Source of the DNA: Brevundimonas diminuta ATCC 11568
GTDB taxonomy: Bacteria; Pseudomonadota; Alphaproteobacteria; Caulobacterales; Caulobacteraceae
Length of the DNA: 49,112 bases
Reading direction: 5' to 3'
Assembly: GCF_000204035.1 (NCBI RefSeq)
Contig: NZ_GL883086.1
Location: 792,720 to 841,831 of the forward strand
Shown: positions 21,306 to 29,143 of the stretch, piece by piece
How the letters are laid out: each line of letters starts with the position of its first letter
Position numbering within the stretch: position 1 is the stretch's first letter
Program-made: the position numbers and the translations under genes
The notes under the pieces: generated by a model
What the model was told of the DNA's origin: nothing
The model's input: only the letters and a program-made list of their open reading frames with translations
Database searches by the model: none

Positions 21306-22574
21306 TCACGCCCTACGGATGGCTCGTAGAATCCGACGCGTTTCTACGGTGAGCAACATCTCGTCGTCCTGGGTAATCATTCGCGCATGCATGGTGGCGA
21401 TTCTCACCGGATAGAACCGCTGGAAGGACTCCTGAATATCCGTGGACCTGTTGAAGACCGGAGCGAAGACGGTTTTCCAGTTCTGCTTCTTCTCAATGAT
21501 CGCTCGGTAATCCGTGAAGTCCGCGAACTCGATCAGAGGCTTGATCGCTCCGGTCGCCTTGGCGTCCGTCGCCTGCTTCTGACGCCAATTGTCGCTTGTC
21601 CCTTCCGGCGTCTGGGTGATGCACCAGTCGGGACCGAAGGCCTCGGTCATCCGCTCGTCGATGAAACGGCGCAACGCCACCTCAAAGCGTTGCAGCTGGT
21701 CGAACGCCGATCGATTTCTTACGAACGAAGCTTCCAACGTTTCGTCCGCGTCGGCCTCATCGTCATCAAGATCTTCGGACGAGTCCAGGTCCAGACCAGC
21801 GTGATGCATGCCCTCAACGAAGGCGCCGCGTGGAAAAGCGGTCAGGTCAGGACTGAAGCCGTTCTCATAGTAGAGAGCAGTACGCGCAACGGGATCCGTC
21901 AGGATATCCACTGTCGGCATGACGGCGTCACGCCAGTCGCCTAATGCCGGCCTGAGCAGGTCGCCTATGTCCGCGCCGAACGGATCCGAGTGACGCAGCA
22001 CCGCGCCAATGGTCTGCATCTCCATCATGCCAAGCACGGACTGATCGAGCATGGCGTCGTTGAGCCAGGGCCTAGTCATGGACGTCATGGCCGCCATGAT
22101 TTGCCCCGGCCTGTCGTGGAACAAGGTCGACTGGGCCTGCAGGGCGTCTACCTGTTCCTGATAGAGCCGCGCGGTCTCCATTGCCGATGGTAGCCGGAAA
22201 GCTTCTTCCCAGCGCTGATGGAGGCTCGCAGCTTCCACGGCGAGCTCACTGATGCTCCTGCCGTGGAGGCCCGCGGCTTCCCGGGCGAGAGCATCGGCTC
22301 GCTGCATCTCCTGCATCAAGAGCTCAGAGCCTGTCGGCATCCGCTGGAAAAGGTCGAGAGCGAGGTTGCGGTGCTGGTCGGGAGACAGGAAGCCCGCCGC
22401 GCGCGCCTCAATATCCGCCCGATCCCTCATCAGGCTCATCACGTCCAGTTCGGCGGCGGCCCGAACGATTGAACGTTCATAGGCGCCCAGGTTGGCGCCC
22501 ACTTCAGTTAGCGGATTCATGAGCCGGCTGAGTTCACGCTCTCGCTCAATCAGGTCGCGGAGTGGGTCGGACAT
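21306..22574 (-). CDS. Swt1-like HEPN-domain protein, probable defence gene
   Basis: 422-residue protein from the ATG at 22574, which has TGGAG upstream; earlier Met codons at 22616 and 22640 lack a ribosome site. Residues 1-270 are mainly helical (many Leu/Met/Arg heptad-like stretches) and match nothing I know. An acidic linker (DLDSSEDLDDDEADADE) is followed by a C-terminal helical domain (about 295-420) of the Swt1-like HEPN type. This domain has NWKTVFAPVF, STDIQESFQRFYPVR and the R-x4-H ribonuclease motif at R391-H396. It stands beside darTG and mobile-element relics on the same strand. RNA cleavage during phage infection or stress is an inference from the motif and the neighbourhood. 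Confidence 0.7.
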   Translation of the reverse strand: MSDPLRDLIERERELSRLMNPLTEVGANLGAYERSIVRAAAELDVMSLMRDRADIEARAAGFLSPDQHRNLALDLFQRMPTGSELLMQEMQRADALAREAAGLHGRSISELAVEAASLHQRWEEAFRLPSAMETARLYQEQVDALQAQSTLFHDRPGQIMAAMTSMTRPWLNDAMLDQSVLGMMEMQTIGAVLRHSDPFGADIGDLLRPALGDWRDAVMPTVDILTDPVARTALYYENGFSPDLTAFPRGAFVEGMHHAGLDLDSSEDLDDDEADADETLEASFVRNRSAFDQLQRFEVALRRFIDERMTEAFGPDWCITQTPEGTSDNWRQKQATDAKATGAIKPLIEFADFTDYRAIIEKKQNWKTVFAPVFNRSTDIQESFQRFYPVRIATMHARMITQDDEMLLTVETRRILRAIRRA

Positions 22575-22741
22575 GGCAGCTCCAGATGAGACCTGTTGAG
22601 AATGTAGCTCTGACATGGTTCGAGCCGGACGTCGCCACATCGGCGCAGGGCAAGCTGATCCCTAGGGGGTGCAGCGTTCACTGAAGCAGCCCGACTTGAT
22701 CAGAATCAGATCCCGCCGAGCGACCAGAGCTCTGGCAATCG

Positions 22742-23251
22742 CTAGTGCAGCTCCGACAGAAAATCGCGGATCGTAGGGGCCAACGCCTCTGCGAACCCTT
22801 CGGCCGTCTCTATGTCCTCGGACATCGAGATAGGCGAGAGGCGTCCGTTTGGGACCAAGGCGGCCACACGAGCCGCCAGCTCGGGCGGATGCGGTCCCTT
22901 CCGATGGCGGCTGCAGCAGCTACGCTGGCGGCGTTGGAGCGAGGGATAGCGTCTTCCACCATCGCTCGGATGACGGGCGCAAGGGAAGGCAGGATCGCCG
23001 CCTCGCAAGCGTGGCTGGACGCCCTGGCTATTCAGACGCCCCCAGGGATCAATGAAGCCGAGCCCCTGCAGATGCTCACGGACCGCACGCCAGTCCGCCG
23101 CTCCGAAGCCGTGGATCACGACCCGGTCGCCGTCGAGGAGAAGGGAGACGGACCGGTCGGCGCGGCTGTGGCCCGGGGCCGGCACATTGGCGCTTCGCCC
23201 CCCGGAATGGATGTCCCCGCCCAGGGCGGCGACGATGAGCCGGAGCGACAT
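22742..23251 (-). pseudogene. Truncated primase/helicase-like N-terminus (DUF7146/Toprim type)
   Basis: The first 80 residues (LIVAALGGDIHSGGRSANVP, then PGHSRADRSVSLLLDGDRVV and IHGFGAADWRAV) look like the start of the large Toprim-domain primase carried by integrative elements of Caulobacterales and Sphingomonadales. After about residue 85 the composition changes to Arg/Cys/Pro-rich text typical of a wrong frame, and the Toprim and helicase parts are absent. I read it as the 5-prime remnant of an element replication gene. It lies 12 bases after the RadC-like gene, the order seen in such elements. Confidence 0.5.
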
Positions 23252-23263
23252 GACGGGGGGGCC

Positions 23264-23665
23264 TCAGATGAGACCGAGGGCGCGAAAGCTCTGTTCGCCC
23301 TCCCGGCCGACCACGACATGATCATGGACCTGGATGTCGAAAACCCGGGCGGCCTCGATGACCCGGCGGGTCATCTCGATGTCCGCGCGCGAGGGTGTCG
23401 GATCGCCCGAGGGATGATTATGGACGAGGATCATGGCCGAGGCGGACAACTCCAGCGCACGCCGCACCACTTCCCGGACGTAGACAGGGGCATGATCCAC
23501 GGTGCCGTCCGCCCGATGCTCCTCGCGCATCAGGATGTTGCGCTTGTCGAGGTAGAGCACGCGAAACTGCTCCCGGGGCTCGTGGGCCAGCGCCCCCCGG
23601 ACATAGGCCAGCAAGGCCGTCCAGGACGAGATCGAAGGCCGCGCGCAGACATCGGATCTAATCAA
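23264..23665 (-). CDS. RadC-like JAB/MPN-domain protein (C-terminal half)
   Basis: 133 residues comprising the metalloprotease-like MPN+ fold of RadC: FRVLYLDKRN, GTVDHAPVYVREVVRRALEL and the zinc signature HNHPSGDPTPSRADIE. The N-terminal helix-hairpin-helix part of RadC is encoded separately just upstream, in another frame. The frame opens with TTG at 23665, and the upstream ORF ends with a TGA overlapping it (TTGA). RadC proteins of this size are common on mobile elements; their biochemical role is unresolved. It is either a coupled two-gene form or a frameshifted single gene. Confidence 0.7.
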   Translation of the reverse strand: MIRSDVCARPSISSWTALLAYVRGALAHEPREQFRVLYLDKRNILMREEHRADGTVDHAPVYVREVVRRALELSASAMILVHNHPSGDPTPSRADIEMTRRVIEAARVFDIQVHDHVVVGREGEQSFRALGLI

Positions 23666-23949
23666 ATGAACGCAAACCTGTCGCAGCAGCTTGAGAGGTC
23701 CGCGACGGCGGCGACGTCCAGGCCGGGCGTTCGGGCCAGCTCTGACGCGTCCGCTGCGACAACCGCGGCCAGGGCGCCGAAGCGATCCAGGAGATCCCCG
23801 GCGAGACGATGAGGGTTGGTCGGAAGCGAAGCCCGCTTGAGCATCAAGGCCAACAAGGTTCGCTCATCCATCAACTCGATGGCCGGGAGGCCGGCGCCTG
23901 CAGCAAGGGCGCGGGCGTGTTCAAGGTCGGGTTTGGGGATCGATCGCAT
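23662..23949 (-). CDS. RadC-like N-terminal (UPF0758 helix-hairpin-helix) protein
   Basis: 95 residues from an ATG with a strong GAGGAG site. The sequence DERTLLALMLKRA..., GDLLDRFGALAAVVAADASELARTPGLDVAAVA corresponds to the N-terminal domain of RadC that precedes the JAB domain. It stops at a TGA that overlaps the TTG of the JAB ORF. The final residues (DLSSCCDRFAFI) do not look like RadC linker, so a small indel near 23680 may have split an ancestral gene. Confidence 0.6.
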   Translation of the reverse strand: MRSIPKPDLEHARALAAGAGLPAIELMDERTLLALMLKRASLPTNPHRLAGDLLDRFGALAAVVAADASELARTPGLDVAAVADLSSCCDRFAFI

Positions 23950-24088
23950 CGCGAACTCCTCGGTCGCTATCCGCCTCCTCATGGGAAGTCGACCGAAACC
24001 CGCCCTCCCCAATCCTTGAATTGCGCCGCAAATGATGGGCCGGCTGACTGGATCGGCTCACTCTCCGCCCATGGATTGCCTCTTGACG

Positions 24089-24706
24089 CTAGCCGCCCCG
24101 GGACGCTCCGTCAGAGGCCCTTTGTATGTTGATCTTTCGGGCGCCTTCGAGAATCTCGAGACCGCCCTTCGCGGCGATTCCGGCGACGATGACGCCGACC
24201 ACCAGGTCAGGCCAGGACTGCTTCAACCACAGGACCAGGGCGCCGGCGACGAGGATGCCCCCGTTTGAGGCGAAATCGTTGAAGCTGAAGGTCTCGGCGG
24301 CGCGCAGGTTTACATCGTCGCCCTTCAAGCCGCGCAGTAGCTTTAGGCAGATCAGGTTGACCACCGCTGCGACGACGGCCAAACCGATCATGGTCCAGCC
24401 AATAGGCTCCGTTCCCAGCCACCATCGGCGGCCGGCGTCGATCAGAACGCCTGCGGCGAAGATCAGCAACAGCACACCCGAGGTTCTCGCGGCGCGCAGC
24501 TTCCAGGCGAGAGCGCGGCCAACCGCCAGAAAGCTGATCAAATAGACAAGGCTGTCGGAGGCGTTGTCCAGCGCATTGGCGAGCAAGGCGCTGGAGTTGG
24601 CCAGCAATCCGCCGAGCCCGAGCCCGACGAACAACAGACCGTTCAGGATCAGCACGATCATCAGCGTTCGTCTCTGACGGTCATGCTCAGCGTTCGATGT
24701 CTTCAT
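24089..24706 (-). CDS. Short CDF-like cation transporter
   Basis: 205-residue membrane protein with six helices resembling the cation diffusion facilitator core and lacking the cytoplasmic C-terminal domain. AGGAGG precedes the ATG at 24706. Helix 2 has LLANALDNASDSLVY, placing N44, D47 and D51 at the metal-site positions usually D, H/D and D. Helix 5 has SFNDFASNG, with D144 and N148 where HxxxD is expected. This altered site suggests a changed metal preference. The gene is divergent from the lead-type operon at 25106. Confidence 0.75.
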   Translation of the reverse strand: MKTSNAEHDRQRRTLMIVLILNGLLFVGLGLGGLLANSSALLANALDNASDSLVYLISFLAVGRALAWKLRAARTSGVLLLIFAAGVLIDAGRRWWLGTEPIGWTMIGLAVVAAVVNLICLKLLRGLKGDDVNLRAAETFSFNDFASNGGILVAGALVLWLKQSWPDLVVGVIVAGIAAKGGLEILEGARKINIQRASDGASRGG

Positions 24707-25105
24707 GGACGCCCTCCTGTTCCGGGCTCGGCCGCCCACGTTGACTAGTTTCGGAAGACAGCGCGCATTGGCAGGCAGTGGTAAACATTGGAGCCGTCAT
24801 TGAAACACGGTCTTGCCGGACTGCCCATGCGACGATCTTGAGATCCGACCGGCCGCTCGTCCAGACCGACGAGCCCAAGCGACGAAACCGGCCGCAAGGC
24901 CCCACCGGATCCCACGACGCGCAGCCGCCGGCATTGCCTGGGCAGATCCCAACGCCAAAGCCACCACATGTCAGCCGCAAACGCACCTTTCCTTCAGCCA
25001 GCCCCGGATTGAGAAAAGCGTTTGCACTGCCCCTGCGGCAGGGGCTTGATCCTCCAGTAGCTAGAGGATGCATAAATCGTCGCATCAACAGGAGAACAAA
25101 CGATC
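24707..25105. other. Divergent intergenic region, CDF-like gene / lspA operon
   Basis: 399 bases. Recognisable parts are the ribosome site of the CDF-like gene at its left end, a 7-bp hairpin at 25029-25045 (GCCCCTG, CGG, CAGGGGC) and the MerR-type promoter beginning at 25046. The middle (24740-25025) has open frames on both strands but none with a family match or credible start; I see no gene there. Confidence 0.5.
25046..25077 (+). promoter_or_regulatory. PbrR/ZntR-type promoter of the lspA-MAPEG-merR-FTR1 operon
   Basis: The -35 is TTGATC (25046-25051), the spacer 20 bp, and the -10 ATAAAT (25072-25077). A dyad centred at 25059 pairs ATCCTC (25049-25054) with GAGGAT (25064-25069), and includes CTAGAGG. 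From memory this closely follows the Cupriavidus pbrA promoter (CTAGAGGGTGTTAAAT). The long spacer is typical of MerR-family control. Confidence 0.85.
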
Positions 25106-25633
25106 ATGGTGTTCACGGAGCGCCGAGGCGCCAGGGTGCTGAACGTCCGCGCGATGGCTATCGGCCTCGCCGTGACGGTCATTGTTGTGGACCAGGCCAC
25201 CAAGGCCATGGCCCGCGGGAACCTTGAGGACGTGGTCAATCTGACATCCTTCATCGCGCTTCGCCTCGGGTTCAACCCAGGGGTCACCTTTGGCCTTTTC
25301 GCCGGCTCCGGGGACATGGGGCGCTGGGTTTTGAGCATCGTCTCGCTGCTGATCATCGTCGTGCTGTCGATCTGGGCCTGGCGAACACGCAGACCTCTTC
25401 TTGCCGCCGGCCTGAGCCTTATGGTCGGCGGCGCGCTCGGGAACCTGCTGGATCGCCTGCGTTTCGGGCACGTGACCGATTTCATAGATCTTCACTGGGG
25501 CGATGCGCACTGGCCCACTTTCAACCTTGCCGATGCAGCGATCGTCTGCGGCATCGGCTTGCTTCTGTTGGCTTCGCGAAGCGGGGCCGAACCCGGGACG
25601 TCGTCCCCCACGATCGAACCCACCGTTCGATGA
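25106..25633 (+). CDS. lspA: Lipoprotein signal peptidase paralogue, PbrC-like
   Basis: 175-residue signal peptidase II homologue with the family motifs DQATK (29-33), NPGVTFG (57-63), GNLLDR with catalytic D116, and VTDFIDLHWG...WPTFNLADAAI with catalytic D143. Four helices are predicted. AGGAG precedes the start. In Cupriavidus the pbr lead-resistance operon carries an lspA-type gene (pbrC), and this copy likewise stands first behind a PbrR-type promoter, so it is probably the metal-locus version rather than the housekeeping enzyme. Its stop overlaps the next gene (ATGA). Confidence 0.9.
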   Translation: MVFTERRGARVLNVRAMAIGLAVTVIVVDQATKAMARGNLEDVVNLTSFIALRLGFNPGVTFGLFAGSGDMGRWVLSIVSLLIIVVLSIWAWRTRRPLLAAGLSLMVGGALGNLLDRLRFGHVTDFIDLHWGDAHWPTFNLADAAIVCGIGLLLLASRSGAEPGTSSPTIEPTVR

Positions 25634-26172
25634 CGGGGCCCCCCGAAAAAAAGTCCATAGCCGTTCGCTCCGCCCTGGCCATAGGCGTGACCGCAAGCAG
25701 CCTGACGGCTACCTGGCTGTGGATTCCTCCCGCGCCATTCGGCGTCGAGACCGACATGGCGACGGCCGATCGCCTGGCCTACGCCCTCAAGTGGGAGTTG
25801 CCGGTGCTCGTGTGGCTCGCCGGCTGCCTGCGGCTTGTCGCCAGCATTCGGTATCGGTCGGATGAGGACCGACCAGGAGCCGCCTACGGCCCGCCCAGCG
25901 CTCGGCTCGCCGTGCCTGCGGCCGTGTTGCAGAATTCCCTTGAGCAGACCGTCCTGGCCGTCGGCGCACATCTGATTCTCGCCGTTGTTTTGCGAGGCGA
26001 GGAGTTGATCCTGATCCCCGCTCTGGTGACGCTTTATCTCCTCGGTCGTGTGATGTTCGCGATCGGCTACGTCAAGGGCGCCGCCGCACGCGCTTTCGGC
26101 ATGGCGCTTACCGGCGCCTCGACGCTTGCCGCCATGGTTATCGCCATCGTCCTGTTGATTCTCGGCCGGTAG
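25630..26172 (+). CDS. MAPEG-like membrane protein
   Basis: 180-residue protein with four helices. The segment VLQNSLEQTVLAVGAHLILA followed by LYLLGRVMFAIGYVKGAAAR matches the MAPEG family (membrane glutathione-dependent enzymes), where the conserved N-x2-E and the later Arg/Tyr residues contribute to glutathione binding. It overlaps lspA by four bases and so is translated from the same message. Its role in a metal locus is not established; glutathione chemistry on the metal is a guess. Confidence 0.7.
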   Translation: MTGPPEKKSIAVRSALAIGVTASSLTATWLWIPPAPFGVETDMATADRLAYALKWELPVLVWLAGCLRLVASIRYRSDEDRPGAAYGPPSARLAVPAAVLQNSLEQTVLAVGAHLILAVVLRGEELILIPALVTLYLLGRVMFAIGYVKGAAARAFGMALTGASTLAAMVIAIVLLILGR

Positions 26173-26238
26173 TATCCGAGCGCGCCTCATGCCCGTCTTT
26201 CCGCCCCAGTCTCCAGGACTTCGACCCATGTTTGAGCG

Positions 26239-26673
26239 ATGACACGCCCCTCGCCCCCTTCGTCGGGACCTCGCAGCATCGGCAAACTCGCCGCCGCCAC
26301 CGGCATAAAAATTCCGACGATCAGATTCTACGAGCAGATCGGACTGGTGCCGGCTCCGCCCCGGACCGCCAGCGACCGCCGGATGTACGACGATGATGCC
26401 GAACAAAGGCTGACCTTCATCCGGCATGCACGCCAACTTGGCTTCGACCTGGATTCGATCCGGTCCCTGCTGGATCTCTCCGATCATCCCGACCGCGCCT
26501 GCGACGAAGCCAACACCATAGCCGAACGTCATCTCGCCGAAGTGACGCAGAAGATCACCCAGTTGCAGGCCCTCCGGCGCGCGCTTTCGCGCATGACCGC
26601 TGAATGCGCGGGCGGACGGGTCTCGGCTTGCAAGGTGATTGAGGCCCTGCACGATCATTCGGCTTCACAATAA
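26239..26673 (+). CDS. pbrR: MerR-family regulator, PbrR/CadR-like
   Basis: 144-residue activator with the winged helix (about 12-60, PTIRFYEQIGLVPAPPR) and dimer helix. Its three cysteines C88, C123 and C131 (DRACDEA; AECAGGRVSAC) fit the Pb/Cd/Zn subgroup of MerR, where PbrR uses C78, C113 and C122. It lies inside the operon it probably controls, downstream of the lspA and MAPEG genes and upstream of the FTR1 gene, rather than divergent as usual. The neighbouring regulator at 37571 has a nearly identical operator, so cross-regulation is likely. Confidence 0.87.
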   Translation: MTRPSPPSSGPRSIGKLAAATGIKIPTIRFYEQIGLVPAPPRTASDRRMYDDDAEQRLTFIRHARQLGFDLDSIRSLLDLSDHPDRACDEANTIAERHLAEVTQKITQLQALRRALSRMTAECAGGRVSACKVIEALHDHSASQ

Positions 26674-26730
26674 ACCACGACACACGCGCTGTTCGAGTGC
26701 TAATGCGAGCGGCTCACAACTAGGTTTCCG

Positions 26731-28665
26731 ATGCGCCCTCTGCTCAGCCTGTTCGTCCTCCTGCTCACCCTTGGCATGACCGCCCCCGCGCTGGCCCAGA
26801 CGGCTTCGGCCTCGGAGGCCCAGGTCGCGTGGCGGCTGCTCGACTACGTCGGGGTCGACTACGCCGGTGCGGTGGAGAACGGCCAGGTGACCAATCCCGC
26901 CGAATATGGAGAGATGGTCGAATTCAGCAGCCAGATTCTGACCCGCCTGGAAGCTCTGCCCTCCACGTCGTCCAAGGCCGATCTGGTTCGGGACGCCGTC
27001 GCCCTTCAAGACGCTATCCGGAACAAGAGCGATCCGCGCACCGTCGCCGGCCAGGCCAAAACCCTGGCCGGTGCGGTCCTGGCGGCCTATCCAAGCCCGC
27101 TGGCGCCGTCATTTCCGCCCGACCTGGCCAAGGGGGCCGCCCTCTACGACGCGCAATGCGCTGTCTGCCACGGCGCCACAGGGCGCGCCGACGGCGCGGG
27201 CGCGCAGGGGCTCGATCCCGCTCCAATTGCATTCGCGGACGTCGAGCGCGCCCGCCAACGCAGCGTCTTCGGCCTATACCAGGTGATCGACCAGGGGCTC
27301 GACGGCACGGCGATGGCCAGCTTTTCCCATCTGCCGGCCGAGGACCGCTGGGCCCTGGCCTTCTATGTCGGCCGTTTCGCCTTCACTGACGCCGAAGCGG
27401 TCGAAGGCCAGCGTCTTTGGGAGAGCGACCCGGCGATCCGCACCGTTTACCCGGATCTGGCCGCCGTCACACAGGCCTCGCCGGCGGAGTTAGCGGCGCG
27501 CATCGGGGAGACGAAGGCGCGGGCGGTGACGGCCTATCTGCGCCGCCACCCGGAGGCGGCGGCTCGCCCCAAGGGAGCCACCCTCACCCTGGCTCGGACG
27601 CGTCTGGCGGAGAGTGAAGCCGCCTATCGTCGGGGAGACCGAAAGGCCGCAACCGACCTGGCGCTGTCGGCCTATCTCGACGGTGTCGAGCCGGTCGAGC
27701 CGGCGCTCGGCGCGCGAGACACCGCCCTCCTACGTCGCATCGAGACGGCAATGACCGATCTCCGCGTGTCGATCAGCAAGGGCGCGGCAGAGACGAAGGT
27801 CGCGGACCGGATCGCTCGTCTGAACGCCCTGTTCGACACCGCCGAGCGGGCCCTGGCGCCTCAGAAGGCGGACAATCTCGCCAGCTTCATCGGCGCCTTC
27901 ACGATACTGCTTCGCGAAGGACTGGAGGCGCTGCTCATTGTGGTGGCGATGATTGCCTTCCTCAGGAAAGCCGACCGGCCTGAGGTGTTGCGTTACGTCC
28001 ACGGAGGATGGGTGGCGGCTCTGGTCGCCGGCGGCGCCACCTGGGCGGCTGCGACCTTCTTCATCTCCATCAGCGGGGCCAGCCGAGAGCTCACTGAAGG
28101 GTTTGGCTCGCTTCTGGCGGCGGTCGTGCTCGTTTCCGTCGGAATCTGGATGCACGGCAAGTCGCATGCCGACGCCTGGCAGACCTATATTCGCGACAAG
28201 CTCTCCAAGGCGCTCTCGAAGCGATCGGCATGGTTCCTCTTCCTGTTGGCCTTCGTCGTGGTCTACCGGGAGGTCTTCGAGACGATCCTGTTCTATGCGG
28301 CGATCTGGAGCCAGGGCGGCCATGTCGGCATGCTGGCCGGCGCGCTTACCGCAGTGGCGATCCTGGCGTTCGCTGCCTGGGCGCTGCTCGCCTACAGCAA
28401 ACATCTGCCGATCGGTCGGTTCTTCTCACTGAGCTCAATCCTCATGGCCGTCCTGTCGGTCGTTCTTGTCGGGAAAGGCGTGGCGGCGCTTCAGGAAGCG
28501 GGTTGGCTCGATGTCCACCCGATCACCTGGGCGCCGCGTATCGAGATTTTGGGCATCTACCCCACCGTGGAAGGCGTCGGGGTCCAGCTTCTAACGCTCG
28601 TCGTGCTGGTAATCGGGTTTGCGCGTACCTCTGGTTCCAAACGGCAGGGCTCAGCCAAGGCCTAG
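26731..28665 (+). CDS. pbrT: Cytochrome c-FTR1 fusion permease, PbrT-like
   Basis: 644-residue protein. It has a signal peptide (1-22), a periplasmic region with a c-type haem site CAVCH (about 143-147) and following methionine ligand region, and then a helical linker. An FTR1-type permease domain begins near residue 385, with REGLEALL (395) and a second acidic motif YREVFETILF (about 512). FTR1 proteins import oxidised iron. The same fusion in Cupriavidus (PbrT) is associated with Pb(II) uptake in lead resistance. The gene ends the lspA-MAPEG-merR-FTR1 operon, which argues for lead or zinc handling, though ferric iron uptake remains possible. Confidence 0.88.
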   Translation: MRPLLSLFVLLLTLGMTAPALAQTASASEAQVAWRLLDYVGVDYAGAVENGQVTNPAEYGEMVEFSSQILTRLEALPSTSSKADLVRDAVALQDAIRNKSDPRTVAGQAKTLAGAVLAAYPSPLAPSFPPDLAKGAALYDAQCAVCHGATGRADGAGAQGLDPAPIAFADVERARQRSVFGLYQVIDQGLDGTAMASFSHLPAEDRWALAFYVGRFAFTDAEAVEGQRLWESDPAIRTVYPDLAAVTQASPAELAARIGETKARAVTAYLRRHPEAAARPKGATLTLARTRLAESEAAYRRGDRKAATDLALSAYLDGVEPVEPALGARDTALLRRIETAMTDLRVSISKGAAETKVADRIARLNALFDTAERALAPQKADNLASFIGAFTILLREGLEALLIVVAMIAFLRKADRPEVLRYVHGGWVAALVAGGATWAAATFFISISGASRELTEGFGSLLAAVVLVSVGIWMHGKSHADAWQTYIRDKLSKALSKRSAWFLFLLAFVVVYREVFETILFYAAIWSQGGHVGMLAGALTAVAILAFAAWALLAYSKHLPIGRFFSLSSILMAVLSVVLVGKGVAALQEAGWLDVHPITWAPRIEILGIYPTVEGVGVQLLTLVVLVIGFARTSGSKRQGSAKA

Positions 28666-29143
28666 CAGGTCGTCTCCGATTGTACCGAACCATCCAGGCC
28701 GGAGGCTTCACTCTGGGGCGGAATGCGAGCCCCGGACCGGGGCCGAAACCCCATCAAGGCTCAGAGTATCGGTCAGGTCCCTACCGGTCCGCATCGACAA
28801 GGACAGTCGCCGAGTTGCCTGGCCCTCATCGGGCAGGCGGGATATCAATGAGGGACAGGCCCGCGGCCGGCTCCAGCCCACCGCCGTCAGCGCCAGTTTC
28901 GGCCTGAACGGTAGCGTGGTCGATGTCGTGGACGTCGTTCATCTCCGCCAGAACCGCGACGAAACTGATCAGCGCCCCGACCTCCGGCAATGACCAGATT
29001 GACCGCGCCGTTCACATCGTCGCTGCAGACACCCCATAGGGCAAGGTCTCGGGCTCCCGCCATCCCCGGCACAGCCCCAAGCTTCGAAAGGAAAACCGTG
29101 AGCGGCGGTGATCGCCGCCCACGGTCCGCTGGCAGGAGTGTGT
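28666..29143. other. Convergent intergenic region with no recognised gene
   Basis: 478 bases between the FTR1 gene and czcA. Open frames exist on both strands, and one minus-strand stretch near 29000 reads CSDDVNGAVNLVIAGG, which resembles a true coding fragment, but it has no start, no full domain and no family match. The right end holds the czc terminator. Probably eroded sequence from an earlier insertion or deletion. Confidence 0.4.
29095..29125 (-). terminator. Rho-independent terminator of the czcCBA operon
   Basis: ACCGTG-A-GCGGCG, loop of 5, CGCCGC-C-CACGGT: 12 pairs with one mismatch. Read on the minus strand, the second arm is followed by TTTTCCTTT. It begins 18 bases after the czcA stop. 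This is the best classical terminator in the window. Confidence 0.8.

Noticed and set aside
24687-25088. 133-codon minus-strand frame in the gap before lspA
   Set aside because: It overlaps the start of the CDF-like gene and the lspA promoter, and no known domain is visible.
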